Source: Gracilaria caudata
Lineage: Eukaryota > Rhodophyta > Florideophyceae > Gracilariales > Gracilariaceae
DNA length: 64,000 nucleotides
NCBI GenBank assembly: GCA_030374735.1
Contig: JASCIV010000014.1
Coordinates: 1-64,000, forward strand
Reading direction: 5' to 3'
Shown here piece by piece: positions 31,266 through 40,976 of the stretch. How positions within the stretch are numbered: the stretch's first letter is position 1; the number at the start of each line of letters is the position of its first letter. The position numbers and the translations under genes are program-made. Under the pieces are notes generated by a model, which was not told where the DNA came from, did no database searches, and saw only the letters and a list, made by a program, of their open reading frames with translations.

Positions 31266-31862
31266 ATGTATATTGTTACGCTGAAGATCGTTATCGCCAT
31301 GGCTTCGGCTGTATTCGTGTCCAGCGCGAACGCCGCGTCCGTCCGCAATCTTTCTCTGAATTCTACCGAACGCAACAAACTCCCCTTCTGCGACTTGAAA
31401 ACCTGTTTTGCTTATTCACGTGCGAATGCTCCGTGTCTCATCGACGATATTCGCAATAACATGAAAAGAGTTACGACATGCAGCAAGGCATTACAGAGTG
31501 ATTACCCATTCATGAAGCCGAGACCAACACCAACTCCACCTGCTCATTGCTTCCGTGACACCGATAGGGAAAGGAGAAACCAGTGTTGCATCGAACACCA
31601 GTTGCAGTGCGCTAAGAAGGGTGAATTGTGCTTGTTTGAGACAATCAATAAGATTCGCGTCGAACAGTGTGCATTTGGACTGTTCTGTGATATTCACCGT
31701 CCTACTAGCAAAAATACATGCCGCTCGGTTTACATGTTACCCGTTTGTTCTTTCAAGTATTGCCTCAGTAAGCCGTCCAAGCTCTGCCGCAGAGGAACAA
31801 TATATTTCAATTGCGATGTGTTCGTCATTCTTAAAACCGCGTTCCCTCCCACGCGTCAGTAG
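31266..31862 (+). CDS. Secreted Cys-rich protein of unknown family
   Basis: A 198-residue protein with a signal peptide (about 1-24, ending in SSANA). The mature part has about 17 Cys with recurring close pairs (CCIEHQLQC, CAFGLFC, CSFKYC, LCRRG), typical of a small disulfide-stabilised extracellular protein. A Pro-rich link (PRPTPTPP) separates two Cys-containing halves. It does not share the 8-Cys repeat of the gene at 43662. Start at 31266 because it opens the signal peptide and follows CATAAATA (31114) by 152 bp; an in-frame ATG at 31182 would give a polar leader before the hydrophobic segment. Function not recognised. Confidence 0.6.
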   Translation: MYIVTLKIVIAMASAVFVSSANAASVRNLSLNSTERNKLPFCDLKTCFAYSRANAPCLIDDIRNNMKRVTTCSKALQSDYPFMKPRPTPTPPAHCFRDTDRERRNQCCIEHQLQCAKKGELCLFETINKIRVEQCAFGLFCDIHRPTSKNTCRSVYMLPVCSFKYCLSKPSKLCRRGTIYFNCDVFVILKTAFPPTRQ

Positions 31863-32664
31863 ATGAATCAAGTCATTGCGAGAAGGTTACTCCCGATTTT
31901 GCGGTCTCTGCAGAGACTTCATTGAATAGCTGGCATGTTTACTCTTCTTCTGGATGAGCATACAATACGTTTGAAAGAGTCGCTGGTGATAAGATGCTTA
32001 ATACCTTCATAAGAGATGCCTGAGGATCTTCTTGCCGGTTTGGTGCACTAGTAAACAGAGAAATGGTATCTTTGTTGTGGTAGCATCCGCATTTTTCATA
32101 GTTACATCCATTAATACATGATTGATACAACATCACCATTCCGATTTTGTTTGCTTCGTTTTATTAGCAGTGAGTACCTTCGTATTTGCGGAAGAAAAGC
32201 GCACTTTCACTGTGTTGTTGCAACGTTACGATGCAAGAGCGATAAATCTCCTCTGCGTGAGGTCTCTGGCCTGACCCTTCACACGCTTTGCATCGTCAGG
32301 ATTACGCCTAATCCCTTCAGCTGAAGAGATGAATCGCGTCGTCTCTCTCAGCTGTCACGGAGGGTAAGGAAGAGAGAAGCGCGTACTGGAGCATTGAGAA
32401 TGTTCAAGCGTTCAAGGTGGACGTCACACTCTGTATACATACCCAAGCCTGAGTGCGCTTCGCAGTTTCTTATCAGACAATAAGAGTCCCATCCAAGGTA
32501 TTACAGGTGTTTGCATGACCGCTAAAGTTTACCAGATTTCCGGTCGAGAACAGCTGTGAGACGGTTTTTCACTTGCAAGGAGAAACCTAAGCGGCGGTAA
32601 GTAGCGGTTGGGACGGATTTTGGGCAAGCCAGATTATACAAAATAATGTGGAAGGCCATGTTTC
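31863..32664. other. Gene-free stretch
   Basis: No supported gene on either strand. Confidence 0.4.
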
Positions 32665-32791
32665 CATAAACTCACAGCACACCGCCGCAGCAGTAAACAG
32701 ACGGCGTCTAGGCTGGCGTCTCAAACGGTCTGGCCTGACCCAGCCCTCTCTTGCACCTTGAAATAAAGCTTTTTCATCATCATAAACTCAC
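32665..32791. mobile_element. Short insertion flanked by 11-bp direct repeats at the IPK1 3' end
   Basis: CATAAACTCAC occurs at 32665-32675 and 32781-32791 around a 105-bp segment that ends in AATAAAG and a CATCAT run. This looks like a target-site duplication around a short retroposed sequence. The right copy covers the IPK1 stop codon. Confidence 0.4.
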
Positions 32792-34098
32792 GTGGGGTTT
32801 CCTTGTCGCTGGCTCGTGCCACTGCAAGAAGAAATCATGCTGCCCAGCATTGACGCTCGTTTACGATCGTCAACGCCCCACTTTCCGAGAATCTTGGCAA
32901 TGTGCTTCTCGTCCGTATCAATGACCCACAAGCGAGCGAACCATCGCACGCCATGTACTTCGACAAGCATGTTTTCAGCATTGGTTTCTTGCGCCTCATC
33001 AGCTTTACATAGTGCGATCATAATGGAACAATCCTTGGCAGCAGCTGCTTGCAAAAAACCAGCAAGCAACTGGACAGAAGCTGGAACTGACAAACTCTGC
33101 ACTGCTTTTACAGCCTTTGCATACTCTGCTGCGCTGTGCAGTTGATGTGCTTGGTCAGAAGTTTTATAAGTGATATCCTCCCAGTGTGTGACTGACTGAA
33201 CAGTATACAGGGCACGACGGACCTGTTTTGTGGCCTGTTGCTCACCAAGACGACGGATGAGATGTCTCATTATGATTTCGGCGCCAATGTTATCGATCAG
33301 ATCGGCCGATTGAATGGCCATGATCCCCTGTGCGCATTCATTATCGAGCACTATAGCATGAGCAGCAGCACGCAACTCATGAAGATGATGGGCAGGATCA
33401 CATGGTTCGCCCGATCGGAATACTCGCAGGCTGCGCGAGTTCTCAGCGAGGAGACTGGAGATGGCGCTAGACACTGTGGGAATATCATCGCTGAGAAGAT
33501 GGGATGGACTGTACGGTCGATGGGGAAGGGTCCCATGCTGCAAGAGATAATTCTTGATGTGGTACGGCGGACGACTGTATTTCTCAAGCGTTGATGCAAT
33601 ATTTGGCGGTATTAGCCTGGATCGCGATAAAAGGGCGGCCTTCGGTTTGATTTCAACCAGGGTGGTGTTAGGACCAAAGTGAAAGGCAACGTCTGGAAAG
33701 AGCGAGGCGAAGCGATGGTGTGGCGAGATGTGAGATGCAGCTCGGCGATGAGACGGTCGCAATGGGGTAGCGCGTTGGGACAGCTGTTTGATATAGGCAG
33801 GAGTTAGTGTAACGGATTGATGCGGAAGAAGATATCGGGACAGATAGCGACGAAAAAGAGATTGGGGAACGGTTGTGATTTGTTGCAGAGGGGCGCACGG
33901 ATGGTTCTTGACGGCGTAGATGACGAGCACTTGTGGGGGTTCGTCGGGGGCGTTTGAAAAGATCAGCTTCTGCGCTCCTTCGATGCGATAGTTCCAGCGG
34001 TGTGGCGGAGGGAGGGTTGGGACAGCGATGGGAAAGTTGTGATTCTTGGGACCAGGCGGCTGACGGTCATTTGCGAAGGTGGGGCGGAAGCATGACAT
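32788..34098 (-). CDS. IPK1: Inositol-pentakisphosphate 2-kinase
   Basis: A 436-residue kinase that makes phytate (InsP6) from InsP5. Motifs seen: WNYRIEGAQKLIFS (35-48), the nucleotide-site start of the family; VEIKPK (148-153), the diagnostic IPK1 motif; and a DxDxK-type segment, VIDTDEKHI (393-401), equivalent to the C-terminal metal-binding aspartates. Length is close to plant enzymes. The C-terminus is a short Ser-rich tail, and the stop codon lies in one of two 11-bp direct repeats, so the 3' end may have been modified by an insertion. Cytosolic or nuclear in relatives. Overall similarity is low outside the motifs, so the call rests on these three blocks. Confidence 0.7.
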   Translation of the reverse strand: MSCFRPTFANDRQPPGPKNHNFPIAVPTLPPPHRWNYRIEGAQKLIFSNAPDEPPQVLVIYAVKNHPCAPLQQITTVPQSLFRRYLSRYLLPHQSVTLTPAYIKQLSQRATPLRPSHRRAASHISPHHRFASLFPDVAFHFGPNTTLVEIKPKAALLSRSRLIPPNIASTLEKYSRPPYHIKNYLLQHGTLPHRPYSPSHLLSDDIPTVSSAISSLLAENSRSLRVFRSGEPCDPAHHLHELRAAAHAIVLDNECAQGIMAIQSADLIDNIGAEIIMRHLIRRLGEQQATKQVRRALYTVQSVTHWEDITYKTSDQAHQLHSAAEYAKAVKAVQSLSVPASVQLLAGFLQAAAAKDCSIMIALCKADEAQETNAENMLVEVHGVRWFARLWVIDTDEKHIAKILGKWGVDDRKRASMLGSMISSCSGTSQRQGNPT

Positions 34099-36378
34099 AG
34101 TGAGGATGGGCGAAAACGGCTGGAGGACGTGAAGGAGGTGCTTGGACGTGATGCGGCAGGTGTATCTAATACGGCAGGGTGGGAGAGGAGCAAGCAGCAG
34201 CCAAAAAGACGCGCAGGGTATGTGACGTGAGGATGGGGGATGGAGGGGGTAGGGTTTGAGGATGGAAAAAAGCTATATGAGGGAAAAAGAAGCAGTTTGG
34301 ACGAGAAATAAGTTACAGACGATGGAGGCGTGGCGCGAGGACGGAATCGCGGCCCCTGACGGCGATGTGCAAAGACGTCGATGGCCGCGTAGGAGTGGCA
34401 CGGCACGGGGACGGGCGAAGTGAGTGTACGCGCGCCGTGGGGCACGGACAGAGATTTATGAGCTTCTGCAAACGTGCTGGTGCGCTGTGGCATGAAGGCG
34501 GATTGCTTCAGCTGGTGGCTGTAGTGTGGTCACGCGACAGGCACACATTCTCAGCCGCAGCGGTTGTCGCCTTTGCGGCCGCGTATGACACAATTAAACG
34601 CACCGGCTTTGATGCGATGCGTGGGTTTATATCCCCTGCGGAAGGGAAGTAACCGAAGGGCGGCAGCCTCTCGCGCGGGTGGTGCTTGCTGAGAGTTAGG
34701 GCACGCTGGACATGTTGTCCCGTTGACGGCTCTCTCGGATCTTGGTGTTCGGAGGCAATCTACCTTCCGTCTCAAGCCCGTTTGCACAAAACAACTTTTT
34801 GAGCGCGGTGTGTTCGTGTCGCGACGCGACTTGTTGTCGCGAGAGTTCAGCGGCGAAGAACGAAGGCGCGCGTGCGTTGCAAACCCTGTCGGACAGCCGA
34901 TGAGATTCGTGCGTGTTTCGATGCCAAATCTTTCCGCGCGCTCGCGGGTTCAAACGAGAAAACGAGCCTTGGGGCTAGTCGTGGATCGTGGCGCGCATAG
35001 CGCCATGGGTATGTGTAGCGCGATTCAACATTCGGACTGAGAAACCTACGCAAGGTCCTCGCCCATGCCGCACCTCGCTGCTCTTCGGCGCCAACGTGCC
35101 TGCAGATCGAGTTGAGCCCTTCAACGACATGTCAAGCCGGTGCAGTGTGCCTTTCGGACTTGTAGGATAACGGAAGTCATTGTTAGTTACAGTTACGAGA
35201 TGTGTCTTGACACCGTTCACATTTGAATTGTGCGCAACAACTCTTCACAGCTCGATTCCCCCTGGCGCTCTGCGTCTCGACAACCGCTCCAAGGTTCTCA
35301 ACAGCACCGCTTGGCAAGAAACGCGAATCACAAGATTCAAGCTGTACAAGTCGGCCCGTTGTTCACAGCAAACACACATGCGCCCCAAAACAGTCAAACT
35401 GAAGCTGTTCAACAGCTGCGGCTCACCAGCGCAGAAACCATTAGATATCAGATGCACCGCTCCTCTCTTTCGATAGCGCTCCACCACCGATACCGCCCAT
35501 GCCATGTTCCACGATTGCCACTTCGTTCCCATCCCCGACACACGTGCGCAAAGCGAGCGCTCTCACACGCGCCGCGGTAAACAGCAAGCTGCTGCTGTTT
35601 CACCTGCACAAGAACAATTGCGCTCCCATACGCAACTCCCGCCGCATCCACGCATTCACTGTATCTTCGTTGCGAACGAGCACAACGTTGTCGGCGTCTT
35701 TGGCGTGAAGTCAAAAGACCTCTCTTGGTGCGTCGCATCGCAATTCGCAAACACTTGTCTACATGCGAGTACCACTACGCTCACAGCGAGGCGTCTCCGA
35801 ATCCTGTCGCGTTCAACGTAGGTCGTCGTTCCCGGCGTTGTGTAAGCACGCACTCCTACGTATGCATGCTGCGGCGTCTCCGTCGCGCTGACAAGAGGTA
35901 CGGAGCATATATCTTCCAGTTCGTTTTCGCGCCGATATCGATAGCACGTTCATAGCATTTCCGAAGCACGTGTATCTATGGGAACGTCGTTTCGCTTCAT
36001 TTCTCTCAGAGCGCGCGCAACGCCCGCGTTGCCCACGTTGACCTCTTCTTCACTCACCTCCACCACAGCTCGAACGTATTCGCGTTCACACAGATTCACA
36101 GTCAGACAGCATTCCGTCTGCGCCTCTCATTCGCCTGATCTTCGCATCTGGAAGACGACGATGGAATCTGCTGGAGTCAGTGTAACAAAGATGCAAGTGC
36201 TTACAACAATAACATTGACCCCCCTCCCGTCCGTGTTTACATACGCCTGCGCTTCTTTGAGGATACGTTTGTCCTCTCCGGGTTGCAGGAAAGAGAATAA
36301 CAAGCGTCACGCACTAATTTGGCGTACTTGATTTTCTACGTTCGCGTGAGGCCTCTTCAAAATGGTGCCTCAAAACTG
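34099..36378. other. Long gene-free stretch
   Basis: About 2.3 kb between IPK1 (-) and the basic protein gene (+), divergent. Short frames only, none with recognisable features. Patches from about 34.7 to 35.9 kb are richer in CpG than the flanks. Confidence 0.4.
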
Positions 36379-36386
36379 TATAAATA
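36379..36386 (+). promoter_or_regulatory. TATA box of the basic disordered protein gene
   Basis: TATAAATA lies 144 bp before the chosen start, with the expected start site near 36410. This excludes the in-frame ATG at 36319. Confidence 0.6.
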
Positions 36387-36522
36387 CCCCGCACTCCCGG
36401 CGTGCACGACTCTTCCGCCCAACACCCCCGACATCACAACGCCGAACCGCATCGCGGAACTGCTTCGTCTTTTATCGCAAGCCCAGTTCCCCGTGTCACG
36501 ACTCTTGTGGATCAGCACCATC

Positions 36523-37314
36523 ATGCCTCGCCGTAAGCCAGCGAAAATCAAGTCGCCCATTGCGAAGCTACGTGCAGAGTGTAGAGCTACGATTCCGCAC
36601 TTCCGCATCAGACGGGACACTGCAGTGCGTACCCCTCCTCCTCAGCCTCGCAGATCATATAAGTTCAGGAGACCAACTCTCATACCACCGCAGCGCCATG
36701 TGTTGTCGGGTAGTCCGGCATCAACACTGTGTTCCCCATTGGACTCTGTGACCACACCGCCAAGCACGCGGAGGCCTGCGGTCATGTCATCGCCAGACCA
36801 TAACATAGAACTAACGCCGCTGACACTGGGTGGTAATCGTAACACTGCGGTCATGCCAGGGAAGGATCTAGCTTCAACGGCATCGCCAAGGGCCGCTGAG
36901 ACGCATTCCGTGGACGAGCCCTGTGCGCTAGATTCTGAGAATGCTCAAGTGTCCCGCCCCCGCCCCCGCAAGCTAACGAAGCTTGAATGTTTGCTCGCCG
37001 ATTGGGAACACTATGAGAAAGGGAAGGAGTATAACCCCACATTCTTTGATCGCCGTCGGGCTCCAGGTATTGGAGAGGACGATGACGGGGAGGACATTTA
37101 CGTCGAAGATCGCAGGCCGCACCCATTCAGTGCACCACCTTCTCGTGCTGCAGCAAGGTTACCCCCGATGCAACCAATCAACCGCGCCGACTACGATAAC
37201 CCCGGATACTCCGACAATGATGGCTTTATCGAGATCCCTGACAATGTGAAATCTCTCTCTGATATTCATCGCCAGAAAATTGACCACCTAAAACGTCGAC
37301 GCTCCCGTCATTGA
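36523..37314 (+). CDS. Disordered basic protein, unrecognised
   Basis: A 263-residue protein rich in Pro, Arg, Ser and Thr. It opens MPRRKPAKIKSPIAK and ends with KIDHLKRRRSRH, both basic and potentially nuclear or nucleic-acid-binding. The middle is Ser/Pro/Thr-rich with several SP/TP sites; a conserved-looking block, KLECLLADWEHYEKGKEYNP, and an acidic patch (GEDDDGEDIYVED) follow. No transmembrane segment or known domain. A clear TATA box and the absence of stops support expression. Function unknown. Confidence 0.55.
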   Translation: MPRRKPAKIKSPIAKLRAECRATIPHFRIRRDTAVRTPPPQPRRSYKFRRPTLIPPQRHVLSGSPASTLCSPLDSVTTPPSTRRPAVMSSPDHNIELTPLTLGGNRNTAVMPGKDLASTASPRAAETHSVDEPCALDSENAQVSRPRPRKLTKLECLLADWEHYEKGKEYNPTFFDRRRAPGIGEDDDGEDIYVEDRRPHPFSAPPSRAAARLPPMQPINRADYDNPGYSDNDGFIEIPDNVKSLSDIHRQKIDHLKRRRSRH

Positions 37315-38157
37315 CTTGCGGTGTAAACCCCTTGGCACTAGTGGCACCCGTGCCTCATACTGAATATTCACTGTAAGCACTGAGTGTGTAATGGTAGCAT
37401 TGCTGTCTCCAGTTATGAATACTTGAGTTTTGACTCAATTTGGCCTAAGACCTTACAAAGGAATACAATGACCATGCCTAGAAATGCTGAAATATGTGGG
37501 CTTTAGTTAATGTAAATTATCTATTGCTTTTTAGCGTTTACTTCTTAAGTCCATTTTTTCTGGGTTTTTTGGTATTTTTAATTTCAGAGATAAATTATGC
37601 GCCATAAAATAATTAAAATTGCTAATTTTTTGTTAGAATTAAATTTGTAGTGGAAAATTTAATTTCGAACTACGCAGAGAAGCCGTCTTGCCGGTATATT
37701 TTGAGTCGTTCATACCGAAAAATATTTTGTACGGTAAAGAGATTTATTTTGTTTAAGCGGTTTCGTCGTGAACTGAATGGCACCGGTGCGTTCAGTTCCA
37801 GCAATGGTCGCAGTCTTCCGTTGTTGTGCCACACTCGGTTCCTTGGTTACTTGTTGAGGACGAAAATCAGCGCGGTCATCGAAGAGGATGCCGACGCTAT
37901 TGCCCCAGGCCGCAACCGAGTCTTCTTCCCGTACGTAGGTGTCCGCTGCCAACTGTTTTCCCTTCCTACGGAGCACGTAAAGCTTCCTGTGAATACGCTT
38001 GGGAATCCTAGACGGTCAATTGGGCAACGCGTCGTCCTCGCCAAGAAGGCAGTGGCAACGTGTTGTACCTCTCTACCGTCTGGTGAAGCTCAACCTCACT
38101 CGCTACTCTCGAGAATTCAACCTTCGCCCGGTACCCAAATCATTGAACAGTGTTGCG
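37315..38157. other. Gene-free, AT-rich stretch
   Basis: The region at about 37480-37680 is the most AT-rich of the window, with TTAATT/AATTAA words. The in-frame extension of the next gene upstream of 38158 is not supported by composition. Confidence 0.4.
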
Positions 38158-39048
38158 ATGACTACTCGAAGAACCCGTCGCAATAATCGCCGTAACAACC
38201 GCAATGTCAATCGTCACAACCGCGGTCACACTGCGCAATCAAACGACAGAACGCGACGAAGTTCTATCGAGCAGGCGGTGCTCAGCTACCCAGACAATCC
38301 ACCGTCTATCGTAGATTCCGACGAATCCTCCAACTTCTCATTCTCATCTGCCGCCGAGGACTACATTGCGAATCTGGCCGAGAATGAGTCCTGTTCAAAC
38401 TCGTCAGATGTTGTTGCATCAAACGCTCCGAGGGAGTCTTCCCCACCACCACCTATGAGACATCCAGTCGTTATCGAAGGTTTACGTGCGTATGATTTGT
38501 TCTCTGATCCTGGCAGAATTGAACTTCACTATGTTTGTCGCCCGGATAAGAGCGCGGTGTTCCGTCTGGCCCTGCACAAGGCCGCCGAAGGTTTGGGTGC
38601 GACCTCCGAGTCTGTTGGAAAAGGGAAAGACCGAAAGGTCGTCATGACCATGGAAACTGACCACGAAATGACGCTGAGTAGGGACGAGTTCGGAGATGTT
38701 CTCCACGAAATTGTAGAGAATCTTTTTGGGGCGCCAAAGAAGTCTGGGAAAGAAAAACAGAAAGATAGGAGAAGAAGGGTTCAGATGGAACGCAGACAAA
38801 GGAAAATGGAATCGTTTTTGGATGAGAGAATAACCACAGGTGATTTACGTAGTAGTAGAAGTAGCTCGAAGAAGAATAAGAAAACGGGCAGTGCTCCAGA
38901 ACAAAGAGTTGGAAGGACAAACGTTGGTTATGGAATGCTAGAGCGTATGGGTTGGGCGGAGGGACAAGGTCTAGGAGCCGAAGGAGAAGGGCTCCGCGAG
39001 CCTTTAGAAGCTGAACGTCGACGCACACGAGCAGGATTAGGGTCCTAG
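38158..39048 (+). CDS. R3H and G-patch RNA-binding protein
   Basis: A 296-residue nuclear-type RNA-processing protein. The N-terminus is a very basic Arg/Asn-rich run (1-35), followed by a Ser/acidic disordered region. An R3H domain covers about 120-167 with the defining R136-x3-H140 spacing. A Lys/Arg-rich helix (195-216) leads to a C-terminal G-patch at 256-296 with GYGMLERMGW, GQGLG and a closing GLG. The R3H plus G-patch order is that of yeast Sqs1/Pfa1 and plant SQS1-like proteins, which activate DEAH helicases such as Prp43; that role is inferred. Start at 38158 (MTTRR) because the 53-residue upstream extension has no basic-run continuity. Confidence 0.8.
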   Translation: MTTRRTRRNNRRNNRNVNRHNRGHTAQSNDRTRRSSIEQAVLSYPDNPPSIVDSDESSNFSFSSAAEDYIANLAENESCSNSSDVVASNAPRESSPPPPMRHPVVIEGLRAYDLFSDPGRIELHYVCRPDKSAVFRLALHKAAEGLGATSESVGKGKDRKVVMTMETDHEMTLSRDEFGDVLHEIVENLFGAPKKSGKEKQKDRRRRVQMERRQRKMESFLDERITTGDLRSSRSSSKKNKKTGSAPEQRVGRTNVGYGMLERMGWAEGQGLGAEGEGLREPLEAERRRTRAGLGS

Positions 39049-39099
39049 TTAACAGGGTTCTCACTCCAAGTTGCTGGATTAGAGAGTAGGTATGGTTCG

Positions 39100-39462
39100 T
39101 TAGTTGCTGAATGCACTCAAAACAGAAAATCTTGTGGTCACATACTCATCGTCAAGATCATCTCCCCCGAGATGGGTGTAAAACGGAACGAAAGCAACTG
39201 CTCGAGAGGTTGGGTTTGTGATACTACGCCAGTTCGTCTCATTCGGGAGGACATCTTCCTCATCACTGGAAGCCATATTGTCATCGAAGAATTCTTCCTT
39301 GGTTTCACTGACCATCACTCTGTGACCGTCCGAAGCGATATCGTTGGCTAACTCGCGGCTTCGCTTGCGCGAGGTGAAGAGGTTAGATGCGGCGCTTCGG
39401 TTAAGCCGAACATGCGATCTCAACATAGCGTTTCCAGTCGAATTCGGGTGACGGGATGGCAT
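39100..39462 (-). CDS. Small acidic protein, paralogue of 42468 gene (copy 1)
   Basis: A 120-residue protein with no known domain. Its relation to the protein at 42468 is plain: an N-terminal MPSxxPxSxGNA opening, a basic SRKR-x-RE(L/I)AN element (nuclear-signal-like) about a third of the way in, an acidic Ser/Glu middle, and a C-terminal block FVPFY(T/A)HLGGDD with DDEYVT. The two copies are in opposite orientation about 3 kb apart. Start chosen at the methionine matching the paralogue's start; an in-frame ATG at 39576 would add 38 unrelated residues. The basic element plus acidic tail suggests a nuclear or complex-associated peptide, but function is unknown. The gene tail-faces the R3H/G-patch gene across about 50 bp. 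Confidence 0.65.
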   Translation of the reverse strand: MPSRHPNSTGNAMLRSHVRLNRSAASNLFTSRKRSRELANDIASDGHRVMVSETKEEFFDDNMASSDEEDVLPNETNWRSITNPTSRAVAFVPFYTHLGGDDLDDEYVTTRFSVLSAFSN

Positions 39463-40370
39463 GTTACGCTGGTATTTTTGTATAGCTTGGTAGGATGCCA
39501 AAGGGTGCAGAGGAACAGACAGAATGATGAGCCCTGGGTTGTGTTGAGTCCGCAGGCATTCACTGGTGTCAAGCACAGCAGTAAGGAAGTCGACGGTTCA
39601 AACCTTTTCTGGTACAACGGCGCTTTTGCTGGGTGGCTCGATTTCAGGGCTTTCTGTGGATAGATATCTACATGTGCATTGAATGGAAATTCTTTTTGTC
39701 CTACCCTTGCATGACACCATGATGGTGAGGGATGGAATGGAGCTATCAACGGTCACACTGGAATTTTCGATACCCTTGTAGATGCGAATCATAGAGTCTC
39801 AGTAATACTGATTTTGAAGAACAAGTTCTTGTGTAGTTATGGTGGCGAATGCTGAATTAACTCAAGAGCACACTGCACACTACTAGTGTTAGTTTAGAAG
39901 AGGCTTTCATTGAAGATAGATTTTCTGATTGTCCGTTCGGACGCGGGGCCCCCGGCGTAAACTGTGGTCAAACCAAGAAGCATTGATGATGCTTTCGTTT
40001 CTTTATGAGTTCATGAAATTCTTTGCTAAGAGACACAAGAGTGTGGGTGCTTCTGCGTGAAAGAGTATAGGTCACAACCCACCTGCGGAGTTTCGCCTTT
40101 GCCAGAGTGTGTATCTAATCTCTTGCTTGTCACCAATCATCAAAAGCTTTCATCTGTTTCTTAATCGATTCTTAGCTGCGTGTAGCACATCTTGCCTTCA
40201 CGCACTCTGACCGCTGTGGTGGTGAATGTATGTGCATGACTACCCTGCTCACATATACTGGCAACACCGCGTTCACACTAAGCTTCTGCTCATCCTCTAT
40301 GCTACTTGTACGCGCATTTTACACTGCATGTCTACTAAGCTAAAAGATGAATTCCACCACCACATCCTTC
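39463..40370. other. Gene-free stretch
   Basis: No gene supported. Contains TACCCTTGCA at 39702 and an exact TACCCTTGTA at 39771. Confidence 0.4.
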
Positions 40371-40976
40371 TCACCTAGGTTGGTCGATCACTGAATCTTT
40401 TTCTCCCCAACAGTCGGTCTGCACGACCAGTCTCACATCATGTTCGCTAATCTGAGGTGAGCGGTGCAACACTGCGTGCTCCCAATCTTGGTCAAGTCCT
40501 GCGCCTCTCATAAACACGGCATCGCCAGTTTGCAAACGAAGCTTTTCGTCGTTTTCTTGAATCTCAGTACCCGGTCCAATGAGGGAGCAAATCCCTCGGA
40601 GTCTAACCTTGTCAACGTGCCACTTTGGACATGGAGTACCGCGAATAATCGCAACTCGTCCCTTCACTGCACACACTTCACAAAGAGAGCTATGTATCAC
40701 AGCCATATCACAAAGTGTGTCGCGAATCATATTCGGGAGATACCCGCACCTTGAAGATATGGTTGCTTTGTTGTCCTGCACGGTTACCATGATATTACGC
40801 ACATCTAAAGGTGACAAACAGCGGGTTAGAGGCTTTGGGATTGGTATTGGACGAAAGGCGGACTTCAACAACACGACGTTCTCGTTCTTCGACTGCATGC
40901 CCTTAAGCAAAAGCTCCCAGGGCAACGGCTTGCAATATGCAGGCGTCAGCTGTTGAATGGTGCTGTTTGACTCCAT
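40371..40976 (-). CDS. DUF1826-family protein
   Basis: A 201-residue protein recognised by the DUF1826 core: KWHVDKVRLRGIC (118-130), the GPGTE motif (134-138) and GDAVFMRGAG with the following AVLHRSP (151-173). His120, Asp122 and His171 are spaced like the facial triad of Fe(II)/2-oxoglutarate-type double-stranded beta-helix proteins, and an Arg in DVRLVVQTD (180-188) sits where those enzymes hold an acidic cosubstrate; that comparison is inference. From memory, bacterial DUF1826 genes occur near zinc-responsive COG0523 GTPases. No signal or membrane segment. Conserved in bacteria and algae, biochemically uncharacterised as far as I know. Confidence 0.75.
   Translation of the reverse strand: MESNSTIQQLTPAYCKPLPWELLLKGMQSKNENVVLLKSAFRPIPIPKPLTRCLSPLDVRNIMVTVQDNKATISSRCGYLPNMIRDTLCDMAVIHSSLCEVCAVKGRVAIIRGTPCPKWHVDKVRLRGICSLIGPGTEIQENDEKLRLQTGDAVFMRGAGLDQDWEHAVLHRSPQISEHDVRLVVQTDCWGEKDSVIDQPR

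Noticed and set aside
33238..33594. 118-codon + strand frame inside IPK1
   Set aside because: Antisense shadow of a gene with family motifs.
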